From Ficedula albicollis (Eukaryota; Chordata; Aves; Passeriformes; Muscicapidae): a stretch of DNA of 64,000 bases. Positions 11,871 through 22,600 of the stretch are shown here, one piece after another (the stretch's first letter is position 1; the number at the start of each line of letters is the position of its first letter). Where the stretch lies: NCBI RefSeq assembly GCF_000247815.1, contig NC_021673.1, positions 109,263,432-109,327,431 of the forward strand. The letters are read 5' to 3'. A program made the translations under genes and the position numbers. A model generated the notes under the pieces. The model was not told where the DNA came from. It made no database searches and was given only the letters and a program-made list of their open reading frames with translations.

Positions 11871-13369
11871 AGAACCATCTTGGACATGTTTCCACAGCCT
11901 GTTGTCTCTTTCCAGTGTTAATGTCAATAGGAGCTGGATGCGTGCAACCTTCACCAAAATGGAACAAAGCAATTTTCTTAGTTGCTTTTGGACTATTCAC
12001 GGTGAAAATTCAAAACTGTATGCTAAAAATCAACTTACAGGATAAAATGAAAAGTGGAATTACAGTGGAGTATGTGCTCAGCAGCTCCAAGCAGTAGACA
12101 GGGGTTGCTCAGTCCTAGAAATCTTCATTTATGTTTTTGTCCTGGTGGTGATTAATTTTGTCTATCTATTACCTCATACATTGGAGACAGAAGAATACAT
12201 CAGCTTTGTTTGAGGTCCTAGAAAACTCTCAGTCTTATCTGTTGCTCGTCCAGGACAGAGCCAATATGTTGGTTGGTGGGCATGATTTTATATGAAAGGA
12301 ACTTGGAATATTCCATATTTTTTGAGTTGCTTTGTCTCTTTTCTTCTTTATATAAGCGTTGTGTCACAGAAAGTTAGTGAGAAGCATTATAAGTTGGTGT
12401 ACTTAATAAGACTGATCTCTAGTATTAACAGAGAGGGCACATTTTTTTGGTATTAAAAAAGATGAAGCTTGCATCAAGTATCCTCCCACTGTCAAAGCAC
12501 ACCTGTGAAAGAAACCAGCAGAAAGAAACATCAATTCGTGCCTCAAATGAGATATCTTTGCAATCAAAATACACGTGAAAGAAAAAAATAAATTCTGCAA
12601 GGAGCTCATCTCTGACTTATCTGTGCTGCAATCTGTTTCATCTGATGTCTCACCTCGTGTCGGCACTTTCCTCCCTGAGCAGCAGAGCTTACCCGTGTGC
12701 CAGTCTGTCGGGTATTCCAGCTCTCCAGGGGCACTCGTGGATTTCTGCTCAATGTTGTCAGTCACCTGAATTTCTCTGTTCCCAAGCTTACCAGCTTGTG
12801 ACTCCTGACATCACTAGGAAAAAAAACAGCACTAGAGAAAAACACAGCTGATGCTCATCACTTGCATTAAGGTCCTAATCTCTCCAGAGGTTAAGTATCA
12901 TTAGGATTAATGCCAATGATGCTGTGTGTCTGCAAAACAGGTGAGAAAAGAGAGTCAATAGCTCCAAACATAATCCCCTCTCTCGCTCCCCTAAAATGAA
13001 CCAGGTGAAAGAAAGCCCGGTTCACAACAAAACACAAATGGTCTTGTGAAGGCAAAACAAAGCCCATTCCAGCTGGGGGGAGCTGATGGTTGCCAAGGGC
13101 TTGGTGGGTGTGAGACAGACAGACAGACCTGCAATGAAGAATATCATGATTCCTCTTTTCGTGTGCCAGATTGATGGAACTACAACAATAGAAACAAAAG
13201 ATGGCTCGGATGGGCAGCGAGGTAGCAGAGACAGGCTGACACACCTTGATACCAGACTTGCACAGCTGCACATATGCCACTGCTGATCCATCAGCCCAGC
13301 ATGTTGCCCACAGTGACTGATCAATCTACACTTGCCACTGCTTGATGTTAGCAGCAGCACATAGTAAGG

Positions 13370-13429
13370 GAGAGAAATATTCATAATATACTGGAGGATA
13401 TGTTTTTGTTTCCCTTTTTGTACGTGGTG

Positions 13430-13467
<38 letters not shown>

Positions 13468-13540
13468 AGAGAAATATTCATAATATACTGGAGGATATGT
13501 TTTTGTTTCCCTTTTTGTACGTGGTGGTTTTTTTTTTTGG
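13370..13540. repeat. Direct repeat of 97-bp period across a T33 homopolymer
   Basis: GAGAGAAATATTCATAATAT begins at 13370 and again at 13467. Both copies continue through GGATATGTTTTTGTTTCCC to GTACGTGGTGG and then enter T runs. Copy 1 ends in an uninterrupted run of about T33 (to 13466); copy 2 ends in T9-GG-T13. The flank is thus re-read immediately after a homopolymer, the same arrangement seen around the three poly-G runs, so a false duplication at a sequencing-hard site is a real possibility. Confidence 0.95.
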
Positions 13541-13570
13541 TTTTTTTTTTTTTTGTTTTGGTTTTTTGTG

Positions 13571-13812
13571 TGTGTGTGTATGTTTTGTTTTGGGGTTTTT
13601 AAATTATTTTTGTTGTTGTTTGTTTTTTCCTCATGGAAGAGGTTTATAATATGGTTTATACTAGTGAAAATATACCAGTGTGAGTATATTGCTTGTGTGT
13701 ATGTTTTGTTTTGGGTTTTTTTATTATTTTTGTTGTTGTTTGTTTTTTCCTCCTGGAAGAGGTTTATAATATGGTTTATAATAGTGAAAATATACCAGTG
13801 TGAGTATATTGC
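13571..13812. repeat. Tandem duplication, 2 copies x 121 bp, T/G-rich
   Basis: TGTTTTGTTTTGGG occurs at 13581 and at 13702; both copies continue through TTATTTTTGTTGTTGTTTG, a GGAAGAGGTTTATAATATGG block and ATACCAGTGTGAGTATATTG. The copies differ at several positions (CTCATGG/CTCCTGG, ATACTAG/ATAATAG, run-length changes). The divergence argues for a real, older duplication, unlike the neighbouring 97-bp repeat. Confidence 0.94.
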
Positions 13813-16210
13813 TCTGCTGATTTCAGGAACCATGTCTTTTACTTGAGTAAGATTCTCATGGATCTAAAACATGGGGCTTTTGTCCCGTCTACTCTGTGAA
13901 ATGCAATGCTTTTCTGTAGGATGCTGAGGGAACTGACGAAAAAGGAAAGGCAAAGTGATACCTGGATCAGATGATGACTGTTGCCATCAGGAGTTGCTTC
14001 AATTTAAAAGGAGGACTGGCCAAAGGCTGATACAGAGGAGCTGCTGCAAAATGATGAGGCAGGTGGATTTGCCTGCTTTCCAAAAAGAATTTAGAGCAAA
14101 TGATTTGTATTGAAAAGATATCCTTCAAACTAATATATAGAGTCTAGACAATAACTGTCACACAAGAGAGACTAAAATTTTCAGATCAATAGATGAGTTT
14201 GCAGCACCCCTTCTTCTTATTATTTATATTATCTACTGCTTGAGTTCACAGACTGAGCATTCATTCAGTAAAGACCTTCCTCAAATCATTCTACATTCTT
14301 GGCCCACTTTTTCTCTACTCTAAGATATACTATTGGTATCAAAAAAACTAAATTTCTGTAGGATCAAACAATCAAAGCAGGAAAAGCTTGAAAGCTCTGT
14401 ATTGTGGTTAGTTCTTGCTGATTATTTGGATGTTGCTTGGTAGTGAGAATCCAGTAATATTATGAATACTCAAATATCTTAGAAGAATAGACTGAAATTT
14501 GAAACAAAGGAAAAGTAAGGAAAAAAACCTGACATTCTAAAGTGAACCAAAGCTCCATTCATACATGGGAAATTTGTGCCGACTGCAAGGATAACCTATG
14601 CCTATTACAAATCTGCAAGTTTTATTTCATTTTGCACATGTATTTAATCCATCTGTAAATTGTTCATTGGATAGCACAGGACGATGATCTCCTGGGAACT
14701 GTAAGGTATGTGTATTCAACAGTGGAGAATAAACACAAGATTTTATTACAAAATGCCACTGCTGCTCCTGGCATGAGTAATTTGTGCACCTGCATTTTTA
14801 AAATGTTTCAAAGTTTTTCTCCTTTGTGAATTCAGCGGCAACACACATTATCTTTCAGGCTGCCACAACACAGTATTTGTAGACTGGGTCACGTCAGCCC
14901 TTGTTATCCAGAAGCCACTGTTTTCTGAGCAAATAGCAACTGAAAATCACAATGGTTTGCTCCAGACGGGGAGAATAAGACAGTATTTCCTTATAGCCTA
15001 GTAATGCATGTCTTCAAGATGAGCAGGAGACATATGTAGGGCTTAAATCGAAATTCAGAGTGGGTTTTTGGAGAGGACATAGGGCCAAGGAAATGTGGAG
15101 GGAATGGAATGTATCTTGACAGCACTTCCTCCAGAAGTTTGTCCCACATTCGAGCACATTCTGCCTTGCAACATGCCCGGATTTGCAAGCGTGGGGAATG
15201 AGAGACTGGGTCTGGAGATTGAAATGCGCTCTCTGGCATAGCTCTGCACAGCCAGAGTGCTGGGCCAGCCATAGATATCATTAAATGTAGAGTCCTGAAT
15301 AATTACTACTGTGCTTTAAATACACTGTCACCTTCCAGAAGGCTGCATCCCCATGGGAACTTGACTTGGCTGATCAAGGTTTGGCGCAGGTAGGGAATTA
15401 GAACATTTTAGTTAGTTTAGGCTTAGTAATTTAATTTTTAATAGTTATTCTGCAGGTGTCTAAAGTCGGTTCTCTATGTACAATTTTTAAGTAAAAATTT
15501 CCCTTGTGTTTCCTGTAATCTCTCTGAAATGTTCCTTGATTCTCTCAGAACTCTCTCATTCAGATATGCAAAGTGTATAATTCTAAGAAATCTTATGTAT
15601 TTGTACATCTTAAAGTCATATTATCGTCTTAAGGTCCTATATCATGCAATTCCCCCATTTGCCATGGATCTTTTGCAAAAAGGTATTGAGGTCTTGTGTT
15701 GTACCAGTTTGATCATCAGGGACTATTTCTAAGGGCAGTCACAAGAAGGTGAGTTTTCAGTGTGTTTATTTAACTGATACAGCAAATGCTGATAGAGGGA
15801 TGGAGCTGAGGAAATTGCCTTGGATGAAGTTTTATTTTCTTGATTTCTTGAAGGGTTGGAGCGGCACAACCAGCTTGTGGTTTCCAAGGTCTCTGTGACA
15901 TATACAGATTTTGACAATGAGATTTGAATAGTTGTGTGCAAGAGAGTCCAGCTCCCTGGAGATGCACTTGACATTTCAAATGGTGCAAATCTATAGAGCT
16001 GGAAACACCCAATTCTGTCTGAAAGGGGATAAACATGGCAGGAAATCAGATTACTTTGCCATCAGGGCCAAGTGTCTGCCTCCCATCCCCACCTGTATCT
16101 GTATACAAGGCATGTTCAGGTCTGTATTTTTCCTCAGTCCTCACAAAACCTTGGGACGCTCCTTCTCCTTCAGGCTTTATTGCAGATAAGAGCAATAAGT
16201 GTAAAAGTAA
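13813..16210. other. Non-coding DNA, no gene recognised
   Basis: Unique sequence, AT-rich between about 14,100 and 14,900. Frames are below about 100 codons and show no family resemblance. Nothing else distinctive seen. Confidence 0.6.
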
Positions 16211-16372
16211 TAAGTGTAAAAAGAGCCTTGTTCTTTCCCTCTTTTTTCACCAAGAGCTGTAATGAACATTCTCAAGACATGAGAATGGAGGTAAGTGTAA
16301 AAAGAGCCTTGTTCTTTCCATCTTTTGTCACCAAGAGCAGTAATGAACATTCTCAAGACATGAGAATGGAGG
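16211..16372. repeat. Tandem duplication, 2 copies x 81 bp
   Basis: TAAGTGTAAAAAGAGCCTTG begins at 16211 and 16292. The copies differ at three positions that I can see (CCCTC/CCATC, TTTTTTC/TTTTGTC, GCTGT/GCAGT). A shorter partial unit, CAATAAGTGTAAAAGT, lies just upstream (about 16193-16208), suggesting a third decayed start of the same unit. Confidence 0.96.
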
Positions 16373-16465
16373 AGAATCAGCTAAATGGGAAACCACTGAG
16401 CTGTCTCAATACCTGGCTGCTGTTTCCTCTAAACCCACTTGCAAAGCTCTTGCTGTTTGAGTTCA

Positions 16466-16785
16466 TAGAATGAAACACAGAATGGCTTGGAGTGGAAGCA
16501 ATCTGAAGGATAATCTAGAGCCAAGCCCTCTGCCATGGGCAGGAACACCTTTTGCTGGACCAAATTGCTGAGAGCCCTATCCAACCTGGCCTTGAACAGT
16601 TCCCTGGACTGGCCATCCACAGCTTCTCTGGGCAACCTGCTCTAGAGCCTCACCCCCCTGACAGTAAAGAATTCCTTCCTTTTTGTCTAATTGAAGGCTT
16701 ATCTCCTTCAGTTTGAACCTATTGCCCCTTGTCCTGTCACTACCTGCCTTCACACATGGTCTCTCTCCATCAGGGTCATTTTAGC
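16466..16785 (-). mobile_element. CR1 LINE 3' fragment
   Basis: Begins with CATAGAATGAAACACAGAAT, a decayed CR1 3' tail in reverse orientation. The usual order of CR1 3' landmarks follows: GGCTTGGAGTGGAAGC, CCCTCTGCCATGGGCAGGAA, ATCCAACCTGGCCTTGAACA, CATCCACAGCTTCTCTGGGC, CAGTAAAGAATTCCTTCCT and CCCCTTGTCCTGTCACTACC. The 3' end is on the left and the element is 5'-truncated at about 16,785. It contains no coding domain. This is the best-preserved CR1 copy in the window. Confidence 0.95.
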
Positions 16786-18956
16786 TCCGGTTGCCTTGAA
16801 CAGTCTGAGGCAGAAGTGGCTGCTGGGAACTGTAAAAAGGTGCCTCCTCTTCACTACAAACCCCTTCTAGGATCAGGCAAACACAGCTGCCCTGCTGGTG
16901 CCAGCTACCAAGCCCAGAGCTGTCCAAGGCCCCTATAAGCAGGCTGCATTTCCTGCAGTGTTCACACAACAGTCCCAGATGGTGGGGCAGCATCATTCTC
17001 CAGCACATTCCAAGGCACAAAGATCACGCAGAACATGTCAAACCAATTGGACCACAAAAGACCACCCCCCACTGCTTTGCTCCCAGCCACCCTGATCCTT
17101 GCTAAGGAATGGTTATAACCAGAAACACCATGAAGATTTGGACACTATGGAAAAAAGAGTCAAAAACAGGGAAATGGTTGAGAATGGAAATATCTGGATG
17201 AATAAACCAGGTTGTAGAAAATGTTTACAAACTAAGTAATGCAAATAAAGATTTCCCACATCCTTCCACAGCACTGACGGCTCAGAAAATCTCAGTTTGG
17301 CCAATAAGAAGGAAGTGGCCAGCCTTGATATGCATTTTCTTGGTCAATGCAAAGAAGACAACGTAATAAATCTGTGACAAGGTGTGAATGGTGGTAAAAC
17401 AGAAGTACATTGACTAGAAGTAATTTGCAGTGTCCGTAAAGTAAAATAAAGTGGAAAACAGAGAGAGAGAGAAAGAAAAGCAATGAAGAAAATTTAGAGT
17501 TCCTCCAAATGACTAAAGCCTTACTCCAGTCTCTAAACATTTGACTGGAAAGTTTGATTTGCCTCCACTTTTAAGTTCAGAAACACAAATATAACTTTAT
17601 TTTCTGTGAAATTTCTGAAAATGCAGCCAACCAAGAAAACCAACAAGTTGCACTTTGCCTGACTGAGCATAATTTGCACAGGACTGTGACTGCTCTCCTA
17701 TCTGAATAGCACCTCACATTTCTGACACCTCCATCCATGGTGGGCTGCTCTTGGAGCACTTGTTTGAAACAAACACTGCAAGGATGCTGCTCAGTACCGA
17801 TATTCCCAGAGAATCAGTCTTGACAAATTCACAGTCTAAGGAAGTGTGTTAAGTAATTTCAAATAAGTATGTTTGAAGACAGTGCAATCTGGCCTCAGAT
17901 ATTACACAGGCAGAAAAGTAGGCTAAATTCATCTGATTAATTATTCATTCCAAATTCTCTCAGCTCTATCATTGAGGTCAACAGCAAAAGTGGCACCGAG
18001 TAAAATAGGATGCAGTTTCCAAAAGAGGATAACACTCCTTTACTCCACAAATATGAGAAGCTTTACTAGTTTTGGAGGGACGGGCAGAAGAACCCAAACA
18101 AGCAGAGGTGTGTGCAAATAAGCAGTTTTATTTCACAAAGATTGACTTCTGTTTCAAGCCATGTGGGACTGTATGTCCCATATTCTTCTCAGAGCTTTAT
18201 GCTGAAATGAACCTAAATTCTCCACTCTCAGCTGAATTAAAATGTATACATATATATGCATATATGCACACACATACAAATGTATGTATTTGTATATATT
18301 TACACACATTTATGATGTGGTTTTGCATCAGAACTCTCCAAAATCATAATTTTGATGCAAAACCATAGCCTAACTGACACTCTATCAGAGGCTTGTGACC
18401 TATTTGGTAAGGAAGGTCTGAACTTCTTGAATTTACAGCGAAACCCCAAAGTTAGTCAGTTTGGAAGTGAGAGGAGGGCTGATTGCATTGCAAACACTTT
18501 ACACAGCTGTTCAAAGAAAACACAGAACACTTGAGCTCTCAATCTCGAGAATCACCATGCTCTTTGTACTCCACTGAGGTCTTTCAGTCAGTACTGTACA
18601 CCTGTATTTTTCAGACCCATTAATTATGTGCCTGAGCAGTGTAATTATAACCTAAGCCATACTTTCTGATGAAATGCATCAGCTTAAATTCATGTTTATT
18701 TTAACTGCTTCCAGTTATCCAGCACAGTCCAACCTCAAGAACACATGAAAAGACTTTTTAGAAATGTTCGTTCATTTTTCCACTCCCTTCCCAGTAAAAC
18801 TGGAGTGAATATTTTCACTGGGGTAGGAAGGAGAAGAAAAATAAACAGGGAAAGAAATGTAATTGAAGGTGGCATGGAGAACATGGCCTCTCTCTTCTCT
18901 CTACTGGTAAAGCCCGTGGGGGATTTAAAGGCCACAAATGATCTAGGTCTTCTTCT
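16786..18956. other. Non-coding DNA, no gene recognised
   Basis: Unique sequence; short frames only. A GAGA-rich patch occurs at about 17,460-17,475. The AT/CA-rich patch and inverted repeat at 18.24-18.37 kb are listed separately. Confidence 0.6.
18241..18365. repeat. AT/CA-rich simple repeat with adjacent 13-bp inverted repeat
   Basis: Alternating purine-pyrimidine sequence (TATACATATATATGCATATA-like, then CACACATAC) runs to about 18,310. Directly beyond it TGGTTTTGCATCA (18318-18330) is matched by its exact reverse complement TGATGCAAAACCA (18353-18365) across a 22-base loop. The neighbouring unwinding-prone tract makes cruciform extrusion plausible. No terminator-like or transposon-end context is evident. 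Confidence 0.9.
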
Positions 18957-19624
18957 TGTGAACTTTATCTGCTCGGGTTTAGTATCACTAAATGTGTATT
19001 AATGCCAAAGATTGTTTGCGTGGATTATTTATAAGGCATTCACTTCAAATTAGTGCTGCTTAAAGCATGTGAATTCATAACTTGCCAACAGCAGATGCAG
19101 TCTGCAGCAACTGAAACAGCGAGCGGCCCCATAGATGCACACACAACAGCTGGGTGTAGATCAATAATAGAAACATTAGCAATGGTACTGTTTCAGAGGC
19201 AACCCTTCACTTTGGAGGAATATTTTATTCCGCATTAATGGTACCTTAAGTAAAATGGTAGAAGACGTGTAAGGATGAATCTCCAAGAACCACTGTGAAC
19301 TTTATCTGCTCGGGTTTAGTATCACTAAATGTGTATTAATGCCAAAGATTGTTTGCGTGGATTATTTATAAGGCATTCACTTCAAATTAGTGCTGCTTAA
19401 AGCATGTGAATTCATAACTTGCCAACAGCAGATGCAGTCTGCAGCAACTGAAACAGCGAGCGGCCCCATAGATGCACACACAACAGCTGGGTGTAGATCA
19501 ATAATAGAAACATTAGCAATGGTACTGTTTCAGAGGCAACCCTTCACTTTGGAGGAATATTTTATTCCGCATTAATGGTACCTTAAGTAAAATGGTAGAA
19601 GACGTGTAAGGATGAATCTCCAAG
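18957..19624. repeat. Tandem duplication, 2 identical copies, period 337 bp
   Basis: The block from TGTGAACTTTATCTGCTCGG (18957-19287) recurs at 19294-19624 with no mismatch that I can find. Six bases (AACCAC) separate the copies. Identity over 331 bp means either a very recent duplication or a false duplication in assembly. The unit is non-repetitive and AT-leaning, with several homeodomain-like ATTA cores; by appearance, and by nothing stronger, it could be a conserved non-coding element. Each copy contains the same 61-codon frame, which I regard as chance. Confidence 0.97.
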
Positions 19625-22600
19625 TGGCGCACTGGGATTTGCCCGCTCCTGCCTGCTTGTTACTAACGTGGCTTCTCGTTGTGCTGTAATTCTGCACATG
19701 TCCCCTCCATCCCCTGCCCCAGCACAGCAAACACCTTGCTGTCAGCATGCCTGTGCTGCCAGGCCACCTCCCCTATCGCCAGGAGCCACCTTACTGTGTT
19801 TCAAGCTTTAGTACAGAGCCCAAGACAGTGCATCCAGTGTGCAAGGGAACCTGCCGTTCCTGCACCAGAAGAAAGAGCGAGCTGAACACTGTGTGTCAGA
19901 GGGAGTAATGCTGGGCCCCTGACGTGACTCCCATTAACAACCTGAGTCATCAAGCTCTTTGAGTGCCTGGAAAAGTGAATTTTCAATCACCTTTAACTCA
20001 CCTGACCATCCTCTCGAATGGCTCAGAGAGGTGTCCATTTGACTGCCTCTAAGTCAATCAAGTAAAAGTCAGTTCCTCAGGGAAATGATTATAGACACTA
20101 AAGGTCATAGTTCAGGCTTTTCAATGAACATTAAATATGCCTTGACACTGCCAAGGGTACAAACACAGATTTGGTGTATATATGAATATACAGAAGCCTA
20201 AATATGCCTCTCACTTTCTCAGGTTCAATCTGAGCCTTCTTTGATCAAACCATCAGCTCAAGTCAGTGAGAGTTCCAGACTGTTTTGGCCCTGGCACCGG
20301 GGACCATGCCAAGACCAGGACGGGACAACTAAGCCTTGCTAGTCTCCACACTGTGGCACAGTCCCTGTGTGCAGCCCAGAAACAGTGAATAACTAAAACT
20401 TTATTTTTGTTCAGACAGATCATTAATTTTGTGGTCCCAACGTAAACTTGGCGTTCTAGTGAGCCAAGTGGATGGGTCTTGGCAATGAGGCTTGTGATAC
20501 TGTAAGATCTGCATTGTCTATGACATCTGTTTAAGGAATATCTTTCCAGTTGTCACCAAATTAATCTAGCAGAAATAGTTATATTTAACCATATAGTGAA
20601 CGCTTTTGTTATAGTCAGGCTGCCTTTGCATAGCTGGACGTGTTCAGCAGCACAAGCTCCTCCACTGACCACTGGCTGACAGAGCCACGAGAAAACATTC
20701 AGGAACGTTCCTTTTAAGCACTAATTCATCAGTGAAACACACTTAAATTGAAAAAAACTATTGAAAACCAGCATCTGTGCCCTCTTTTTTACTGAAAAAA
20801 CCCATTGAAAACCAGCATCTGTGCCCTCTTTTTTATAGGAAGGTATTTCAGTCATATCTTTGAGTTTACTTCTGAAGAGAGAACATTTTCACTATCTTGT
20901 TCTTACTTTCTCTCCCCCACTTGCTCTTTGTTGCCTCCTAGTTTTATTGTCTCCTACTGTTTCTTAGTCCTGCTCTTCCCCTTCCTGTGGTGTCTCTGAC
21001 ATCTCACATCCTGCTGAGTCTTTCTTGGGCCCCTTGTTGTGGTATCTGAGTGTTCTCCTCCTCTCCCTTTTAGTTAACTCTTGCTTTTCTCCGCTCTTTC
21101 TTACATCCTTTATTTTTCTTTCCAAGCTGTATGTCTCTCTTTCACTTTCACTGCATCCTTATTTTGATCTTGAAAATATTTGAGCTTTCACTGAGAGTAC
21201 AAACCAGGCCCAAATATTTTCCAGAAGCGTTTGGAGGTACCAGGTGGGTGTTTGTTTATTCCAGAGCTCACTTTCTCTCTTGGGACTTTGGGTATTTTCT
21301 GTGATGAGCACCTCCTTAGCTGTTAGCTGCAGAACTCCCCAGCATATACATCCACATGTGCTGTAAGATGTCTCTATTTAGGGCTGTGGACTGTACTTAT
21401 GGCCTGAGCTGGCAAAATTCAGACTTGTCCCTCAAAGATCCTCACAGGTGATTTCTTGGGCAAATGTGGGCACTTTGCACCTCTGAGGAGCTAATCAGGA
21501 CCTTACAGGATGGCACTTCCTGCAGTAGGCATTGCTACATTAAGCAATTAATAAAGATGATTACAGCTCAGGGCTAAATATGGTGTATTATGGTGTTGTA
21601 CTTCACTTATATTACCCTCATGGCAAATGAGTCAGAGAGACACTGCCATGTATTTTAGAGGAGTGACTCTTTATACTAATTAATGATATCAATATGCAGA
21701 TGGTGGTGCTGGTATAATTAGCACAGTGGATAGCACCATTATAAAAACACAGAAAGAATCAGAGAAACCAATACAATGGATATATACTTAAAGCTGCATG
21801 AAAATCCTTTAGCAGAAACCAAGGAAGTTCAGTTACCATCTCTTCAACCTGAGACAAGTTCATCCAAGGCTTACAGGTGTATGGACACCAAATGAAATTT
21901 GAGATTACAAAATGAACTGATCTGGAAGGAGCTGGGTTGGGGTTTGCCTTGGTGTGAGGCTAGATCTCAGAACTGGCCTCAGATGTTACCAAGCACAAGA
22001 CAAACAAAATTGAAGGAATAAACTGTCTGTGGGAGCCCTGCAGAGTCAGCCCAAGGAGTTTCATACACTGTGCTAAATCTGGGAAGAAAAATCAGCACAC
22101 AGACTGTGGGCTCCCTGTCAGCTGACACACTCTCTACCAGACACAGGTTTTATGGGCCCATAGCTGACAAAAATGGATGTGACCCCACGGAAGTCACTGG
22201 GGATCAGCCAGCTTCCACCAGCTGCATCTGCAGCCCATCACCATTTACACTTCCCTAGTTCCAATAACAGAAAAGAGTGAAGCTGAAGCAGAGAGCTTGT
22301 GTGACCATTGGGGGCCTTCCTTGAGTTAACCAATGGGGAAGATTTTAAGATATTTTCTTTGGTTCGACCTCCTACAGTTCATTGCACCCAAGTAAACCCC
22401 AGTACATGCTTGAATTTCTCTCAGGGGTGGTCTTTTCTTAATAAACACATTGCAAAAATCTGTGTTCTGTTATACTCTTTACCTTCTCTTTCAATCCAGG
22501 CTGTAATCTGTCAGGAGAAGGAGCATACCTTAGTATATTTTGCCAAAATCTGGGTTGCTCTCATTATTCCTATTAAAAAAAAACCCAGGGACATTGGAAA

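Larger units (their letters stand above)
9163..13369. other. Non-coding DNA, no gene recognised
   Basis: Unique sequence with frames up to about 141 codons (9584-10009, minus), none resembling a known protein. Distinct items are listed separately: a 68-bp duplication (10681) and a perfect palindrome (11841). The part from about 10,440 to 10,620 is strongly AT-rich. Nothing marks a promoter or transcript end with confidence. Confidence 0.55.
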
